A stretch of DNA of 64,000 nucleotides from Bacteroidota bacterium. Its GTDB lineage: Bacteria; Bacteroidota; Bacteroidia; B-17B0; Aurantibacillaceae. The notes below the pieces were generated by a model that had not been told where the DNA came from, did no database searches, and saw only the letters and a program-made list of their open reading frames with translations. Every line of letters starts with the position of its first letter. Positions within the stretch are counted from its first letter, which is position 1. Made by a program: the position numbers and the translations under genes. Shown one piece after another: positions 8,816 through 17,615 of the stretch. Location: assembly GCA_025362395.1 (NCBI GenBank), contig JANYGK010000006.1, positions 1 to 64,000 on the forward strand. Reading direction: 5' to 3'.

Positions 8816-9211
8816 ATGAAAATTTTATTCCTTATCACTTCCGTTATCAGTTTTGCTTGCATATCCCTTTCCTGTAAAACCAATAAGGAACAAGCATCAG
8901 TTTCGGGTCAAACACCAACACATAGTAAAGAAGTTAAATACCGGATTATAGTATCTTTTGCCAGCAAAGGTGCAGGAACAAGCTACCCTGAGCGTATTGC
9001 TTTTGATAAGTATATAGAATCGCATCCTAAAAAACCGGCCTATAAATCAATAACCTGGGGGCGTGAAGGCGAAACAGATTATTGCTTTACCTTAAAAGAA
9101 TTATCAAAAAAAGAACAAGTTGAATTTATTGCTGAAGCCAAAAAACTGACGGCATCTAACCCTTTGGTTAGCATAAATGAAAATGCAATGAGCCAACATA
9201 AAGGCCGATAA
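8816..9211 (+). CDS. Small hypothetical lipoprotein
   Basis: A 131-residue protein with a lipoprotein signal peptide (MKILFLITSVISFACISLSC, predicted lipidated Cys20) and a short Ser/Thr-rich linker. The globular part (about 40-131) begins KYRIIVSFASKGAGTSYPERIAF and is rich in charged residues, without cysteine pairs or obvious catalytic motifs. It resembles small unnamed Bacteroidota lipoproteins, but I do not recognise a named family. It probably sits in the periplasm, anchored in a membrane. It lies between smpB and pckA and could be read through from the smpB promoter; pckA has its own promoter box downstream. Confidence 0.7.
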   Translation: MKILFLITSVISFACISLSCKTNKEQASVSGQTPTHSKEVKYRIIVSFASKGAGTSYPERIAFDKYIESHPKKPAYKSITWGREGETDYCFTLKELSKKEQVEFIAEAKKLTASNPLVSINENAMSQHKGR

Positions 9212-9283
9212 TTTTTCAACAAAAAAGAAGTTTTCATGTTAAAATTGTGGAAAATCGGGTCGGAAACCACTCGATTTTTTGTG

Positions 9284-9291
9284 TATTTTTG
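9284..9291 (+). promoter_or_regulatory. Bacteroidota -7 box upstream of pckA
   Basis: TATTTTTG matches TAnnTTTG and lies 31 bp before the pckA ATG, which would give a leader of about 25 nt. The upstream TTTG half is not evident at 19-21 bp spacing. Confidence 0.5.
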
Positions 9292-9322
9292 CAGCCTAAC
9301 TAAAAACTAAATTCTTTTTATA

Positions 9323-10939
9323 ATGAACGAAATTGGATTAAAAGCACAAGATGCTTCTGTTGCCCAATTAGGCTTAGCAAATGTAGAAATGGCTTATTGG
9401 AATTTACACCCGTCAGAACTGGTTGAAGAAACCATCGTTCGCGGACAAGGTGAATTAACTGATGTTGGTGCTTTAGCAATTGATACAGGCGAATTTACAG
9501 GCCGCTCTCCTAAAGATAAATTTGTGGTTTATGATGAAAATACAAAAGACAGCGTTTGGTGGGGTGATGTAAATAACCGTTTTGAATCGGATAAATTTGA
9601 TGCATTGCATAACCGCATGTTAGCCTATTTAGGTAGTAAAGAAGTGTGGGTTCGTGATGCTTACGCCTGTGCAGATCCTTCTTTTAGAATTAATATTCGT
9701 GTGGTAACTGAAACACCATGGGCCAATTTATTTGCCTCTAACTTATTTTTACGTCCTACAACCGAAGAAATTAAAACATTTAAACACGATTGGGTCATTA
9801 TTAACGCTCCGGGTTTTAAAGCGGATCCTAAAATTGACGGAACACGCCAGCATAATTTTGCCGTGATTAACTTTACCAAAAAAACAATTTTAATAGGTGG
9901 AACATCTTATACAGGTGAGATTAAAAAATCGATCTTCGCTGTATTAAACTATATTTTACCGCACGAGAAAAAAGTGCTTTCCATGCATTGCTCAGCAAAC
10001 ATTGGTAAAGACGGTGACACTGCTATCTTCTTTGGCTTATCCGGAACAGGAAAAACAACCTTATCAGCTGACCCTAACCGAAAATTAATTGGTGATGATG
10101 AGCACGGATGGGCTGACAAATCAGTCTTTAACTTTGAAGGCGGTTGTTATGCTAAATGTGTAGACCTTACGGCTGAAAAAGAACCTCAGATCTTTAACGC
10201 TATTAAATTCGGTTCGTTATTAGAGAATATTAATTATTACGAAGGAACTACAACCGTTAACTACTCAGACATTTCCCGCACGGAAAACACGCGTGTGAGC
10301 TATCCTTCAAGCTACATTGATAATGCCGTTGACCCGGCTATAGGTGATATTCCTAAAAACATTTTCTTTTTAACCTGTGATGCATTCGGTGTATTACCCC
10401 CGATTTCTAAATTAACAAACGGACAGGCTATGTATAACTTCATTTCAGGATATACTGCTAAAGTTGCGGGAACTGAAATGGGAATTACTGAGCCTACTAC
10501 TACGTTCTCAGCTTGCTTCGGTAAAGCATTTTTACCTTTACATCCTACAAAATATGCCGAGCTGTTAGGTGAAAAATTAAAAAAACATAATGTAAACGTT
10601 TGGTTATTAAATACAGGCTGGGTTGGCGGATCTTACGGTGTAGGAAGCCGTATTAAATTATCGTACACCCGTGCCTTAATTACTGCAGCTTTAAACGGTG
10701 AATTAGATAATGCTGAATATGGTACCACTCCATACTTCGGTTTAAAATTCCCTAAATCATGCCCGGGCGTGCCTACAGATATTTTAGAGCCGCAAAATGC
10801 CTGGAAAGATAAAAATGCTTTTAGTCAAACAGCACAAAATTTGGCGGGACAATTCCTTAAAAACTTTGAGCAATATGCTTCAGCCGCTAATGAAGAAATA
10901 TTGGCTGCCGCACCAAAAGTAGTAGCACAAACCGCTTAA
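9323..10939 (+). CDS. pckA: Phosphoenolpyruvate carboxykinase (ATP)
   Basis: 538 residues, the usual size for the ATP-dependent enzyme, which interconverts oxaloacetate plus ATP with PEP plus CO2 and ADP in gluconeogenesis (or in reverse for CO2 fixation). Seen in the sequence: RSPKDKFVV near residue 61 (substrate binding), GGTSYTGEIKKSIF (about 192-205), the kinase-type P-loop GLSGTGKTTLS at 238-248, the metal-binding GDDEHGW at 257-263, and FEGGCYAKC. All catalytic landmarks are intact. The gene is monocistronic: its own -7 box lies upstream and a clear terminator follows. The codon use looks more regular than in the neighbouring genes, consistent with high expression. Confidence 0.97.
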   Translation: MNEIGLKAQDASVAQLGLANVEMAYWNLHPSELVEETIVRGQGELTDVGALAIDTGEFTGRSPKDKFVVYDENTKDSVWWGDVNNRFESDKFDALHNRMLAYLGSKEVWVRDAYACADPSFRINIRVVTETPWANLFASNLFLRPTTEEIKTFKHDWVIINAPGFKADPKIDGTRQHNFAVINFTKKTILIGGTSYTGEIKKSIFAVLNYILPHEKKVLSMHCSANIGKDGDTAIFFGLSGTGKTTLSADPNRKLIGDDEHGWADKSVFNFEGGCYAKCVDLTAEKEPQIFNAIKFGSLLENINYYEGTTTVNYSDISRTENTRVSYPSSYIDNAVDPAIGDIPKNIFFLTCDAFGVLPPISKLTNGQAMYNFISGYTAKVAGTEMGITEPTTTFSACFGKAFLPLHPTKYAELLGEKLKKHNVNVWLLNTGWVGGSYGVGSRIKLSYTRALITAALNGELDNAEYGTTPYFGLKFPKSCPGVPTDILEPQNAWKDKNAFSQTAQNLAGQFLKNFEQYASAANEEILAAAPKVVAQTA

Positions 10940-10960
10940 TTAATTTAAAATGCTTTATCC

Positions 10961-11000
10961 AAAACCCTTGATTTCGTTAAGACTTCAGGGGTTTTGTTTT
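10961..11000 (+). terminator. Rho-independent terminator of pckA
   Basis: An 11 bp stem pairs AAAACCCTTGA (10961-10971) with TCAGGGGTTTT (10985-10995), with one imperfect pair and a 13-base loop, followed by GTTTT. It begins 21 bp after the pckA stop. Confidence 0.8.
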
Positions 11001-11009
11001 ATAGGTTTT

Positions 11010-11024
11010 GATAGTGATACTATC
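11010..11024. other. Short palindrome upstream of the PaaI-like thioesterase
   Basis: GATAGT and ACTATC flank the three bases GAT, 40 bp before the start of the thioesterase gene. It is the right size for a small operator but could be chance in AT-rich DNA. Confidence 0.25.
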
Positions 11025-11063
11025 GTTATTACACGAACCAATTATTATAGAACACCATAACGT

Positions 11064-11492
11064 ATGAACATCATTGAACACTATATAAAAGACAATAATT
11101 TCGGCAGAGTAGTTGGAATGGAATTTAACATCCCTGAACCGGGAATTGTCCATTATTTTTTAACTATAAATGAAACACATCTTTCTACGCCACGCGCCAC
11201 GCATGGCGGTGTAATAGCCGCTATGATGGATGGGGTATTAGGTGTAGCTGCTTTATCAAAAACGGTTTTAGAAAATAAGGTTGTATCCACTGTAGAATTT
11301 AAAATAAATTATTTGGCACCTTCGTTATTAGGTGATCAATTATTTGGGATCGGTAAAATAGAAAGTGCAGGCAAACGTTTAATTATTACAAGCGGAGACA
11401 TTGTGTGTACTAACCGCAATAATATATTGATTGCAAAAGCAATGGGAACGTTTAATGCTTATCCTGTGGAAAAGGCGGGATATGTTATTTAA
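11064..11492 (+). CDS. PaaI-family hotdog thioesterase
   Basis: A 142-residue hotdog-fold protein. The key helix-containing segment ATHGGVIAAMMDGVLGVAA (about 47-65) matches the HGG...D pattern of PaaI-type acyl-CoA thioesterases, where the glycines orient the thioester and the acidic residue assists hydrolysis. The later strand STVEFKINYLAP is also typical. Such enzymes clear or recycle aromatic or fatty acyl-CoA in the cytoplasm; the substrate is not predictable here. The gene lies between the pckA terminator and a repeat element and seems to stand alone. Confidence 0.88.
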   Translation: MNIIEHYIKDNNFGRVVGMEFNIPEPGIVHYFLTINETHLSTPRATHGGVIAAMMDGVLGVAALSKTVLENKVVSTVEFKINYLAPSLLGDQLFGIGKIESAGKRLIITSGDIVCTNRNNILIAKAMGTFNAYPVEKAGYVI

Positions 11493-11530
11493 TTTGGGAA
11501 ATAGTTTTTAATAATATAGGCACGTTCCTG

Positions 11531-11620
11531 TAAAGAGGCAGCAGCAACCGGGCTGTCGCTGTAATCTTTCGTAAGAGGCAGACAAAAGGATTTCGCTTGC
11601 ATCCCTCGTGCGGGTTTAAT
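11531..11620 (+). repeat. Dispersed intergenic repeat, copy A
   Basis: This stretch contains CAACCGGGCTGTCGCTGTAA, then AATCTTT, then GATTTCGCTTGCATCCCTCG. The same blocks in the same order appear on the opposite strand at 13001-13090. The two copies face each other around the LRR gene. It has no ORF. The conserved blocks resemble imperfect repeats found between genes in Bacteroidota, though copy number in this genome cannot be judged from one window. Confidence 0.7.
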
Positions 11621-11772
11621 CTTTGATCACCAAGTTTTCATCAATAATTGGAAATAATCTATTTATCACTTATTTCTAAAAAGGCATCATTTATTAGTTT
11701 AACTCAGGCATCCAGCAAACCACCAAAACAGTGGCTATCATCTTACATACCTTTATGAAAAATAGTATTATC

Positions 11773-12966
11773 ATGAAAAATTTATTTATCATACTCGCTT
11801 TAACCTTTTGTTTAACTAATCTTAAAGCACAATTTGTTACCATACCTAATGCTAATTTTGTAAGCTGGTTGCAAACTAACGTACCATCGGCCATGAATGG
11901 CAACCAAATGGATACCACCAATGTGGCGGTTACAACTCATACCTATATTAATGTTCAAAATTTAGGAATTACCAATTTAACAGGAGTACAATATTTTGAT
12001 TCGCTAAAAGCCTTGGATTGTACAAACAATCAGCTCTCATTTTTACCGTCATTACCGTCCAGATTACTAAGCCTTACCTGTTCCCAAAATCAATTAACGT
12101 CAATTCCTTCCCTGCCAAATGTTTTAGGATATGTAGATTGTTCAAATAACCAGTTAACAACTATTTCCCTATTACCAAATACAATTAAGTATCTATACTG
12201 TTCATATAATCAATTGTCAAATCTTCCTACTTTACCGACATCATTGTTAGATCTTAGGTGCTATAATAATCTACTTACATCAATTCCTTCGATACCTTCC
12301 GGCACTAACTATTTATATTGTTTCTATAATAATTTAACCGGTTTACCTGCATTACCGGCGGGTCTCTTACAATTAAATTGTTCGTACAATCAACTGAACA
12401 GTTTACCTGTGTTACCTTCAGGCCTCTCGCATTTAATTTGCTCGTATAATCATCTGAACAGTTTACCGGTTTTACCAAGTGGATTAGAATTTTTAATTTG
12501 CTCTCATAATAATATTACCTGCTTACCATTCTTGCCACCAATACAATCAGAATATTATTACAGTCCGGGAGGCCCCCCTGTTATAGACTTTGATATTAAA
12601 AACAATCCATTTACTTGCCTTCCTAATTATGTGCCTGCAATGGATACGACATTACTTAACTATCCTTTATGTAGCGCGGGAAACATAAATGGATGTCCCG
12701 TAACTACAACCGGTTTATATGAACAAACACAAACTTTCATGAATGTATATCCAAACCCATCTAACGGAAGCTTTACCATTGAATTAAATAACAATCAAAA
12801 ACAATCCATTCAATTGTCTGATATAACAGGAAGTGTTGTTCTTTCTCAATATATGGAAAACGGGAAAACAATTATAGATGTAAATCATATAGCTGTGGGC
12901 ATTTATAACATTACTATCAAAGGAAGTAATTCTGTTTCTAATAAGAAATTAGTGATTGTGAAGTAA
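11773..12966 (+). CDS. Secreted leucine-rich-repeat protein with T9SS type A sorting domain
   Basis: 397 residues from the ATG at 11773, chosen because it directly begins a clean signal peptide (MKNLFIILALTFCLTNLKAQ); in-frame upstream starts at 11731 (GTG) and 11755 would add an unlikely tail. After an N-terminal cap come about nine short leucine-rich repeats of roughly 20-21 residues with the pattern LPxLPxxLxxLxCxxNxLxx, the cysteine sitting on the repeat strand. The last 75 or so residues form a T9SS type A C-terminal domain (NVYPNPSNGSFTIELN to KKLVIVK), which directs passage through the outer membrane and usually cell-surface attachment. The role is probably protein or ligand binding at the surface. 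It is flanked by inverted repeats and may be a mobile or recently acquired cassette. Confidence 0.85.
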   Translation: MKNLFIILALTFCLTNLKAQFVTIPNANFVSWLQTNVPSAMNGNQMDTTNVAVTTHTYINVQNLGITNLTGVQYFDSLKALDCTNNQLSFLPSLPSRLLSLTCSQNQLTSIPSLPNVLGYVDCSNNQLTTISLLPNTIKYLYCSYNQLSNLPTLPTSLLDLRCYNNLLTSIPSIPSGTNYLYCFYNNLTGLPALPAGLLQLNCSYNQLNSLPVLPSGLSHLICSYNHLNSLPVLPSGLEFLICSHNNITCLPFLPPIQSEYYYSPGGPPVIDFDIKNNPFTCLPNYVPAMDTTLLNYPLCSAGNINGCPVTTTGLYEQTQTFMNVYPNPSNGSFTIELNNNQKQSIQLSDITGSVVLSQYMENGKTIIDVNHIAVGIYNITIKGSNSVSNKKLVIVK

Positions 12967-13000
12967 ATTAAAGCTTAGAATTTACATTCCGAATTTAACC

Positions 13001-13090
13001 TAAGCCTGTGTGAGGGATGCAAACGAAAATCATTTTTTTGTTCCACAAAAAAAAGATTGAAGTGGCAGCCCGGTTTGGCTCCCGCCAAAC
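13001..13090 (-). repeat. Dispersed intergenic repeat, copy B (inverted)
   Basis: Read on the minus strand this contains AACCGGGCTGCCACT, AATCTTT and TTTTCGTTTGCATCCCTCA, matching copy A at 11531-11620 block by block, with small indels between blocks. Orientation is opposite to copy A, and the LRR gene lies between them. Confidence 0.7.
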
Positions 13091-13115
13091 ACGTCCAATT
13101 ATTAAATAAACACAT

Positions 13116-13157
13116 GAGGTCCTGATCCCGATAGCAAGCAATCGGAACAGCATGACG
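13116..13157. repeat. Short palindromic intergenic repeat ending CAGCATGACG
   Basis: It contains the inverted pair CCGAT / ATCGG and ends with CAGCATGACG, an ending shared with the palindrome at 46428-46484. It directly follows copy B of the dispersed repeat and precedes the 3' end of glyS. It is a REP-like element with no evident coding function. Confidence 0.45.
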
Positions 13158-13162
13158 AAAAA

Positions 13163-14758
13163 TTACAATCCCTTCAACAAGCCTTGCATACTTGTTTTCT
13201 CTGTTAAAATAGAATGTAACTCACTGATGGCTACTCTATCCTGTTTCATGGTATCGCGGTGGCGGATCGTTACTGTTTTATCTTCTAAGCTTTGGTGATC
13301 AACCGTAATACAGAAAGGAGTACCAATGGCATCCTGTCTTCTGTAACGCTTACCAACCGTATCTTTTTCATCGTAAGCTAACATGAAATCAAATTTCAGA
13401 TCTTTCATTATACTTTCCGCTAACTCCGGTAAACCGTCTTTTTTAACCAAGGGGAAAATAGCGGCTTTGTAAGGAGCTAACGCCGGCGGTAAATTTAAAA
13501 CAGTACGTGTATCACCACCTTCCAGGCTTTCTTCCACTAATGCGGAAGAGAGAACCGCCAAGAACAACCTGTCCAAACCTACGGAAGTTTCTACTACGTA
13601 AGGCACGAAGCTGTGATTATCTTTCCAGTCTTCCGGTGTTTTTGCTAATTTTGAATTCATTGGACCAGTATAATCTTGATCAAAATACTGTAATTTTTTA
13701 CCTGAGAATTCTTCATGTTGCATTAAATCAAAATCTGTACGGGAATGAATTCCTTCCAACTCTTTAAAGCCAAACGGGAACTGATGTTCAATATCAGCGG
13801 CTGCATTGGCATAATGCGCTAATTTTAAATGATCATGAAAACGGTATTTTTCTACCCCTAATCCTAATGATAAATGCCATTTTAAACGGGCTTTTTTCCA
13901 GTATTCATACCATTCCATCTCAGTACCGGGCTTCACAAAAAACTGCATTTCCATTTGCTCAAACTCACGCATCCGGAAAATAAATTGCCTTGCTACGATC
14001 TCATTCCTAAAGGCTTTACCCGTTTGTGCAATCCCGAACGGGATTTTCATACGCCCTGTTTTTTGCACATTTAAGTAATTTACAAAAATGCCCTGTGCTG
14101 TTTCAGGCCTTAAATAAATAATGTTGGTTTCGTCGGTTACCGCGCCGGTAGAGGTGTTAAACATTAAATTGAACTGGCGAACGTCTGTCCAGTTTTTGGT
14201 GCCGCTTACCGGGCAAACAATCTCCAGATCTAAAATAATTTGCTTTACTTCTTCTAAATTATTAGCATTTAAAGCTGTTTTAAACCGGTCGTTTATCGCT
14301 TCAATTTTATCTTGGTATTCTTTTACCCTGCCGTTTGTTGATTTAAACATTTCAGCATCAAAATTTTCAAAACGCTTTGCTGCTTTTTCAACTTCCTTAT
14401 TTATTTTATCTTCAATTTTAGCAACATGCTCTTCAATCAATACATCGGCCCTGTAACGTTTTTTACTGTCTTTATTATCAATTAAAGGGTCATTAAAAGC
14501 ATCTACGTGCCCGCTTGCTTTCCAGGTAGTAGGGTGCATAAAAATAGCCGTATCAATCCCTACAATGTTCTCGTGCATTTGCACCATGGCTTTCCACCAA
14601 TAGTCGCGGATGTTTTTTTTAAGCTCTACACCCATTTGTCCGTAATCATACACTGCGCTTAGGCCGTCATAAATTTCGCTGCTTTGAAAAATAAAACCGT
14701 ATTCCTTACAGTGAGAGATAATATTCTTAAAAAAATCTTCGGGCTTAATGTTGCTCAT
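13163..14758 (-). CDS. glyS: Glycine--tRNA ligase (homodimeric class II type)
   Basis: 531 residues, matching the single-chain class II glycyl-tRNA synthetase, which charges tRNA-Gly in the cytoplasm. Landmarks: the N-terminal KEYGFIFQSSEIYDGLSAVYDYGQMG, the motif 2 region RPETAQGIFVNYLNV and FRNEIVARQFIFRMREFEQME, EGIHSRTDFDLMQHE, and a class II motif 3-like stretch VVETSVGLDRLFLAVL. The C-terminal anticodon-binding domain begins near LPPALAPYKAAIFPL and includes TPFCITVDH. The gene is isolated, with a repeat-bearing region downstream and a divergent MBOAT gene upstream. The symbol glyS is used for this form in many annotations, though others call it glyQS. Confidence 0.95.
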   Translation of the reverse strand: MSNIKPEDFFKNIISHCKEYGFIFQSSEIYDGLSAVYDYGQMGVELKKNIRDYWWKAMVQMHENIVGIDTAIFMHPTTWKASGHVDAFNDPLIDNKDSKKRYRADVLIEEHVAKIEDKINKEVEKAAKRFENFDAEMFKSTNGRVKEYQDKIEAINDRFKTALNANNLEEVKQIILDLEIVCPVSGTKNWTDVRQFNLMFNTSTGAVTDETNIIYLRPETAQGIFVNYLNVQKTGRMKIPFGIAQTGKAFRNEIVARQFIFRMREFEQMEMQFFVKPGTEMEWYEYWKKARLKWHLSLGLGVEKYRFHDHLKLAHYANAAADIEHQFPFGFKELEGIHSRTDFDLMQHEEFSGKKLQYFDQDYTGPMNSKLAKTPEDWKDNHSFVPYVVETSVGLDRLFLAVLSSALVEESLEGGDTRTVLNLPPALAPYKAAIFPLVKKDGLPELAESIMKDLKFDFMLAYDEKDTVGKRYRRQDAIGTPFCITVDHQSLEDKTVTIRHRDTMKQDRVAISELHSILTEKTSMQGLLKGL

Positions 14759-14799
14759 ATTAATGATGAATAAGGGGTGTAACTATTAATAACAGGCAT

Positions 14800-14807
14800 C
14801 AAAAATA
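14800..14807 (-). promoter_or_regulatory. Bacteroidota -7 box upstream of glyS
   Basis: On the minus strand the sequence reads TATTTTTG, an exact TAnnTTTG match, about 42 bp before the glyS ATG at 14758. No TTTG lies at the preferred distance. Confidence 0.4.
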
Positions 14808-14885
14808 GCATTTTTTCCGGCTTAACCGGGCTAATAAAAAGTTTCAATCACAAAAATAATTTTATCTTAGCCACGTTATTTAATT

Positions 14886-16307
14886 ATGATTTTTAGCAGC
14901 ATTGTTTTTCTTTTGTATTTTTTACCAATTTTTATGTTGGTCTATTTTACGGTAGATAAAAAATATAAAAACGCTGTTATTCTTATCGGGAGTATCTTTT
15001 TTTACGCGTGGGGAGCTCCTAATTTTATTTTTGTTATTTTACTTACCACTTTCCTCGATTTTTACCTGGTAACATGGATGGACAAGAGCACTAACGAAAC
15101 TACCCGTAAGCTGCTTTTAAGTATTTCAGTAGCTGTAAACGTAGGCTTACTGTTTTACTTTAAATATTCAAACTTTTTTATTGAGAATGTAAACCACGCT
15201 TTATCCATTGTTACTGTAAAACAATTTCACTGGGCCAAATTAATTTTACCTATCGGTATTTCTTTTTATACGTTTGAAACCATTACCTATGTGGTAGATG
15301 TATACAGGCGTGTACACAAGCCATTAACCAAATTTTGGGACTACCAGCTTTATATTATTTTATTTCCGAAATTAATTGCAGGTCCTATCATCCGGTATCA
15401 TGAGTTGGCCGATCAAATTACAGACCGCTCACACAGTGAAACGATTGATAACCGCCTGACAGGCTTTTACCGTTTTGCGTTAGGACTGGGAAAAAAAGTA
15501 TTAATTGCCAATCAAATGGGCGTTGTGGCTGATTCTATTTTTGGAAGCGATTATTCGCAAATGGACACATTAACGGCTTGGGTGGGGAGTTTGGCGTACA
15601 CCTTTCAGATCTATTTTGATTTTAGCGGCTACAGCGATATGGCCATTGGTTTGGGTAAAATGATGGGGTTTAAATTTCCTGAAAACTTTAATAATCCATA
15701 CATTTCACAAAGTATTACGGAGTTTTGGAGGCGTTGGCATATTACACTGGGCAATTGGATGCGCAACTATTTATACATCCCTTTAGGCGGCAACCGCGTA
15801 CCCGCTTACCGCCTGTACTTTAATTTATGGTTGGTGTTTTTAGCATCGGGGTTATGGCATGGAGCCAGTTGGAGCTTCATATTCTGGGGCGCTTATCACG
15901 GATTTTTCCTGGTAACGGAGCGAGCGTTTTCAGGTAAACTATTAGCCAAAATAGGAAAGCTGCCGAGTATTCTTATTACCTTTTTAATTGTCAATTTCGG
16001 TTGGGTATTTTTTAGAGTGGAAAAAATAAAAGATGCGTTTCGATACATAAAGCACATGCTGTTATTTAAAACAAACTCAGGAACAACTTTTGACTCTGAA
16101 TTTTTAATGTGGTTTGTTATTGCAATTTTGTTTTCATTTTTCGCTGTTACCAAACGCGGGCAACGCATGCAGGATTCCGTGTATTTTAATGAGTACACAA
16201 ACACAAAGCATTTATGGGTATGGGGAACTTGTCTTATTTTATTTATTTTATCTGTGGGCTCTATTACATCCTCAGGCTTTAACCCTTTTATTTATTTTAG
16301 GTTTTAA
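14886..16307 (+). CDS. MBOAT-family O-acyltransferase (AlgI-like)
   Basis: A 473-residue polytopic inner-membrane protein with around ten hydrophobic segments. It matches the AlgI/DltB type of membrane-bound O-acyltransferases: FYTFETITYVVDVYRR (about 138-153), the conserved SITEFWRRWHITLGNWMRNYLYIPLGG stretch near 278-304 (given in part), and SGLWHGASWSFIFWGAYHG near 325-343, which contains the catalytic membrane histidine. AlgI-like proteins pass acetyl groups across the membrane to an extracytoplasmic partner that acetylates polysaccharides. Its stop codon overlaps the start of the next gene (TAATG at 16305-16309), a SGNH/AlgX-like protein, so the two probably form an exopolysaccharide O-acetylation pair. 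Confidence 0.93.
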   Translation: MIFSSIVFLLYFLPIFMLVYFTVDKKYKNAVILIGSIFFYAWGAPNFIFVILLTTFLDFYLVTWMDKSTNETTRKLLLSISVAVNVGLLFYFKYSNFFIENVNHALSIVTVKQFHWAKLILPIGISFYTFETITYVVDVYRRVHKPLTKFWDYQLYIILFPKLIAGPIIRYHELADQITDRSHSETIDNRLTGFYRFALGLGKKVLIANQMGVVADSIFGSDYSQMDTLTAWVGSLAYTFQIYFDFSGYSDMAIGLGKMMGFKFPENFNNPYISQSITEFWRRWHITLGNWMRNYLYIPLGGNRVPAYRLYFNLWLVFLASGLWHGASWSFIFWGAYHGFFLVTERAFSGKLLAKIGKLPSILITFLIVNFGWVFFRVEKIKDAFRYIKHMLLFKTNSGTTFDSEFLMWFVIAILFSFFAVTKRGQRMQDSVYFNEYTNTKHLWVWGTCLILFILSVGSITSSGFNPFIYFRF

Positions 16308-17614
16308 TGCAGCATCTATCCGGCACATATAAAAAAATATTACTGGCAGGTGTCTTTGCCTTGCTGTTTTTTCCTATGATCCAGGACAACCTGCATATCA
16401 TAAAGGAGTTCCCGCTAAACGGCGATATTAAAGCCCCGGAAAATAGTTTGTTCAATGAAGAAGATTGGTTTTATGGTGATTATCAAGTAAAAAAAGAAAC
16501 ATACCTTAACGAATCCTTTGGTTTCAGAAATGAATTTGTAAGGTTGAATAACCAGCTTTCTTACAGCATTTTCAGAAAAGCAAACGCCAAAGGTGTTGTT
16601 ATCGGCAAAGAAAATTACCTGTACGAAAAATCATATATAGATGCTTATACCGGAACAGATTTTTTAGGAGAAGACAGCATTCATCATACGATTAGCCGGT
16701 TAAAATTTATTTCAGATACTTTAACTAAATTAGGAAAACATCTTATTGTAATATTTGCTCCCGGTAAGGCTTCTTTTTATCCGGAATATATTCCCGATCA
16801 ATATTTACCGGTGCGTAGTAAAACCAATTATAAATTGTTGTCGGATGGAACTAAAAAAGCAGGTTTGCAGGTGATTGATTTTAATAAATGGTTCATTGAA
16901 AATAAATATAAATCCAAATATCCTCTGTATCCTAAATACAGTGTGCATTGGAGCACTTACGGTACATTATTGGCAGTTGATTCTTTACTTAAAACCATGG
17001 AATGTTTAATGCATATTGATATGCCAAACTTAAAATTTAACGGAGTAAACATGCAGCAACCTCATGGAGTAGACTATGATATTGCAGATGCGATGAATTT
17101 AGTGTTTAAACTAAAAAGCAGTGATGTAGCTTATCCTAAAATGGTGCCTGTTGATACTACCGGAAAAACAAAACCAAAAGTATTGGTTATCTCAGATAGC
17201 TTTTATTGGGGAATGTATAATTTAGGAATAGCCAATTGTTTTAAGGACGATCATTTTTGGTATTATAACCGCCAGGTATTTCCGGAAAGCTCAACGACAG
17301 AACTAGCTGTGGAAGATTTAGATTTAGGAGGGCAGCTTGCAAAGCATGATGTATTTGTGATCATGGCAACAGAATCGACCTTGCGTAAAATAAGCTGGGG
17401 TTTTATTGAAGCTGTCGAAGGATACTATAAAGGCAGGAGAATTAAAAAAGTTGAAGAATCGGAATATTCAAAAAAAATTAAACGCATGATTAATTACATT
17501 AAAAAAAACGAACAATGGGTGAGTGATGCAAAAAAACGATCGAAAGAAAAAAACATATCGCTTGATTCGATGCTTATTTTAGAAGCTGCCTGGCAGGTAG
17601 ATCATTCTAATTAA
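16307..17614 (+). CDS. AlgX/AlgJ-like SGNH-type acetyltransferase partner
   Basis: A 435-residue protein with one N-terminal membrane segment (about 10-25) and a periplasmic domain resembling AlgJ/AlgX and DHHW proteins. Features: GKENYLYEKSY (about 101-110), HLIVIFAPGKASFYPEYIP (about 145-163), the histidine motif SVHWSTYG with His214, and VLVISDSFYWGMY with candidate nucleophile Ser298. In AlgX and AlgJ the histidine belongs to a D-x-H pair; here residue 212 is Ser, so the usual catalytic Asp is missing or supplied elsewhere. It is translationally coupled to the MBOAT gene. The role is probably O-acetylation of a surface polysaccharide. The basic, lysine-rich C-terminus (about 375-420) is unusual. 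Confidence 0.82.
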   Translation: MQHLSGTYKKILLAGVFALLFFPMIQDNLHIIKEFPLNGDIKAPENSLFNEEDWFYGDYQVKKETYLNESFGFRNEFVRLNNQLSYSIFRKANAKGVVIGKENYLYEKSYIDAYTGTDFLGEDSIHHTISRLKFISDTLTKLGKHLIVIFAPGKASFYPEYIPDQYLPVRSKTNYKLLSDGTKKAGLQVIDFNKWFIENKYKSKYPLYPKYSVHWSTYGTLLAVDSLLKTMECLMHIDMPNLKFNGVNMQQPHGVDYDIADAMNLVFKLKSSDVAYPKMVPVDTTGKTKPKVLVISDSFYWGMYNLGIANCFKDDHFWYYNRQVFPESSTTELAVEDLDLGGQLAKHDVFVIMATESTLRKISWGFIEAVEGYYKGRRIKKVEESEYSKKIKRMINYIKKNEQWVSDAKKRSKEKNISLDSMLILEAAWQVDHSN

Positions 17615-17615
17615 T

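Noticed and set aside
11515-11625. Cobalamin-riboswitch-like look of the GC-richer stretch before the LRR gene
   Set aside because: The same blocks recur inverted at 13001-13090 beyond the gene's 3' end, which suits a dispersed repeat, not a leader riboswitch, and no B12-box order is complete.
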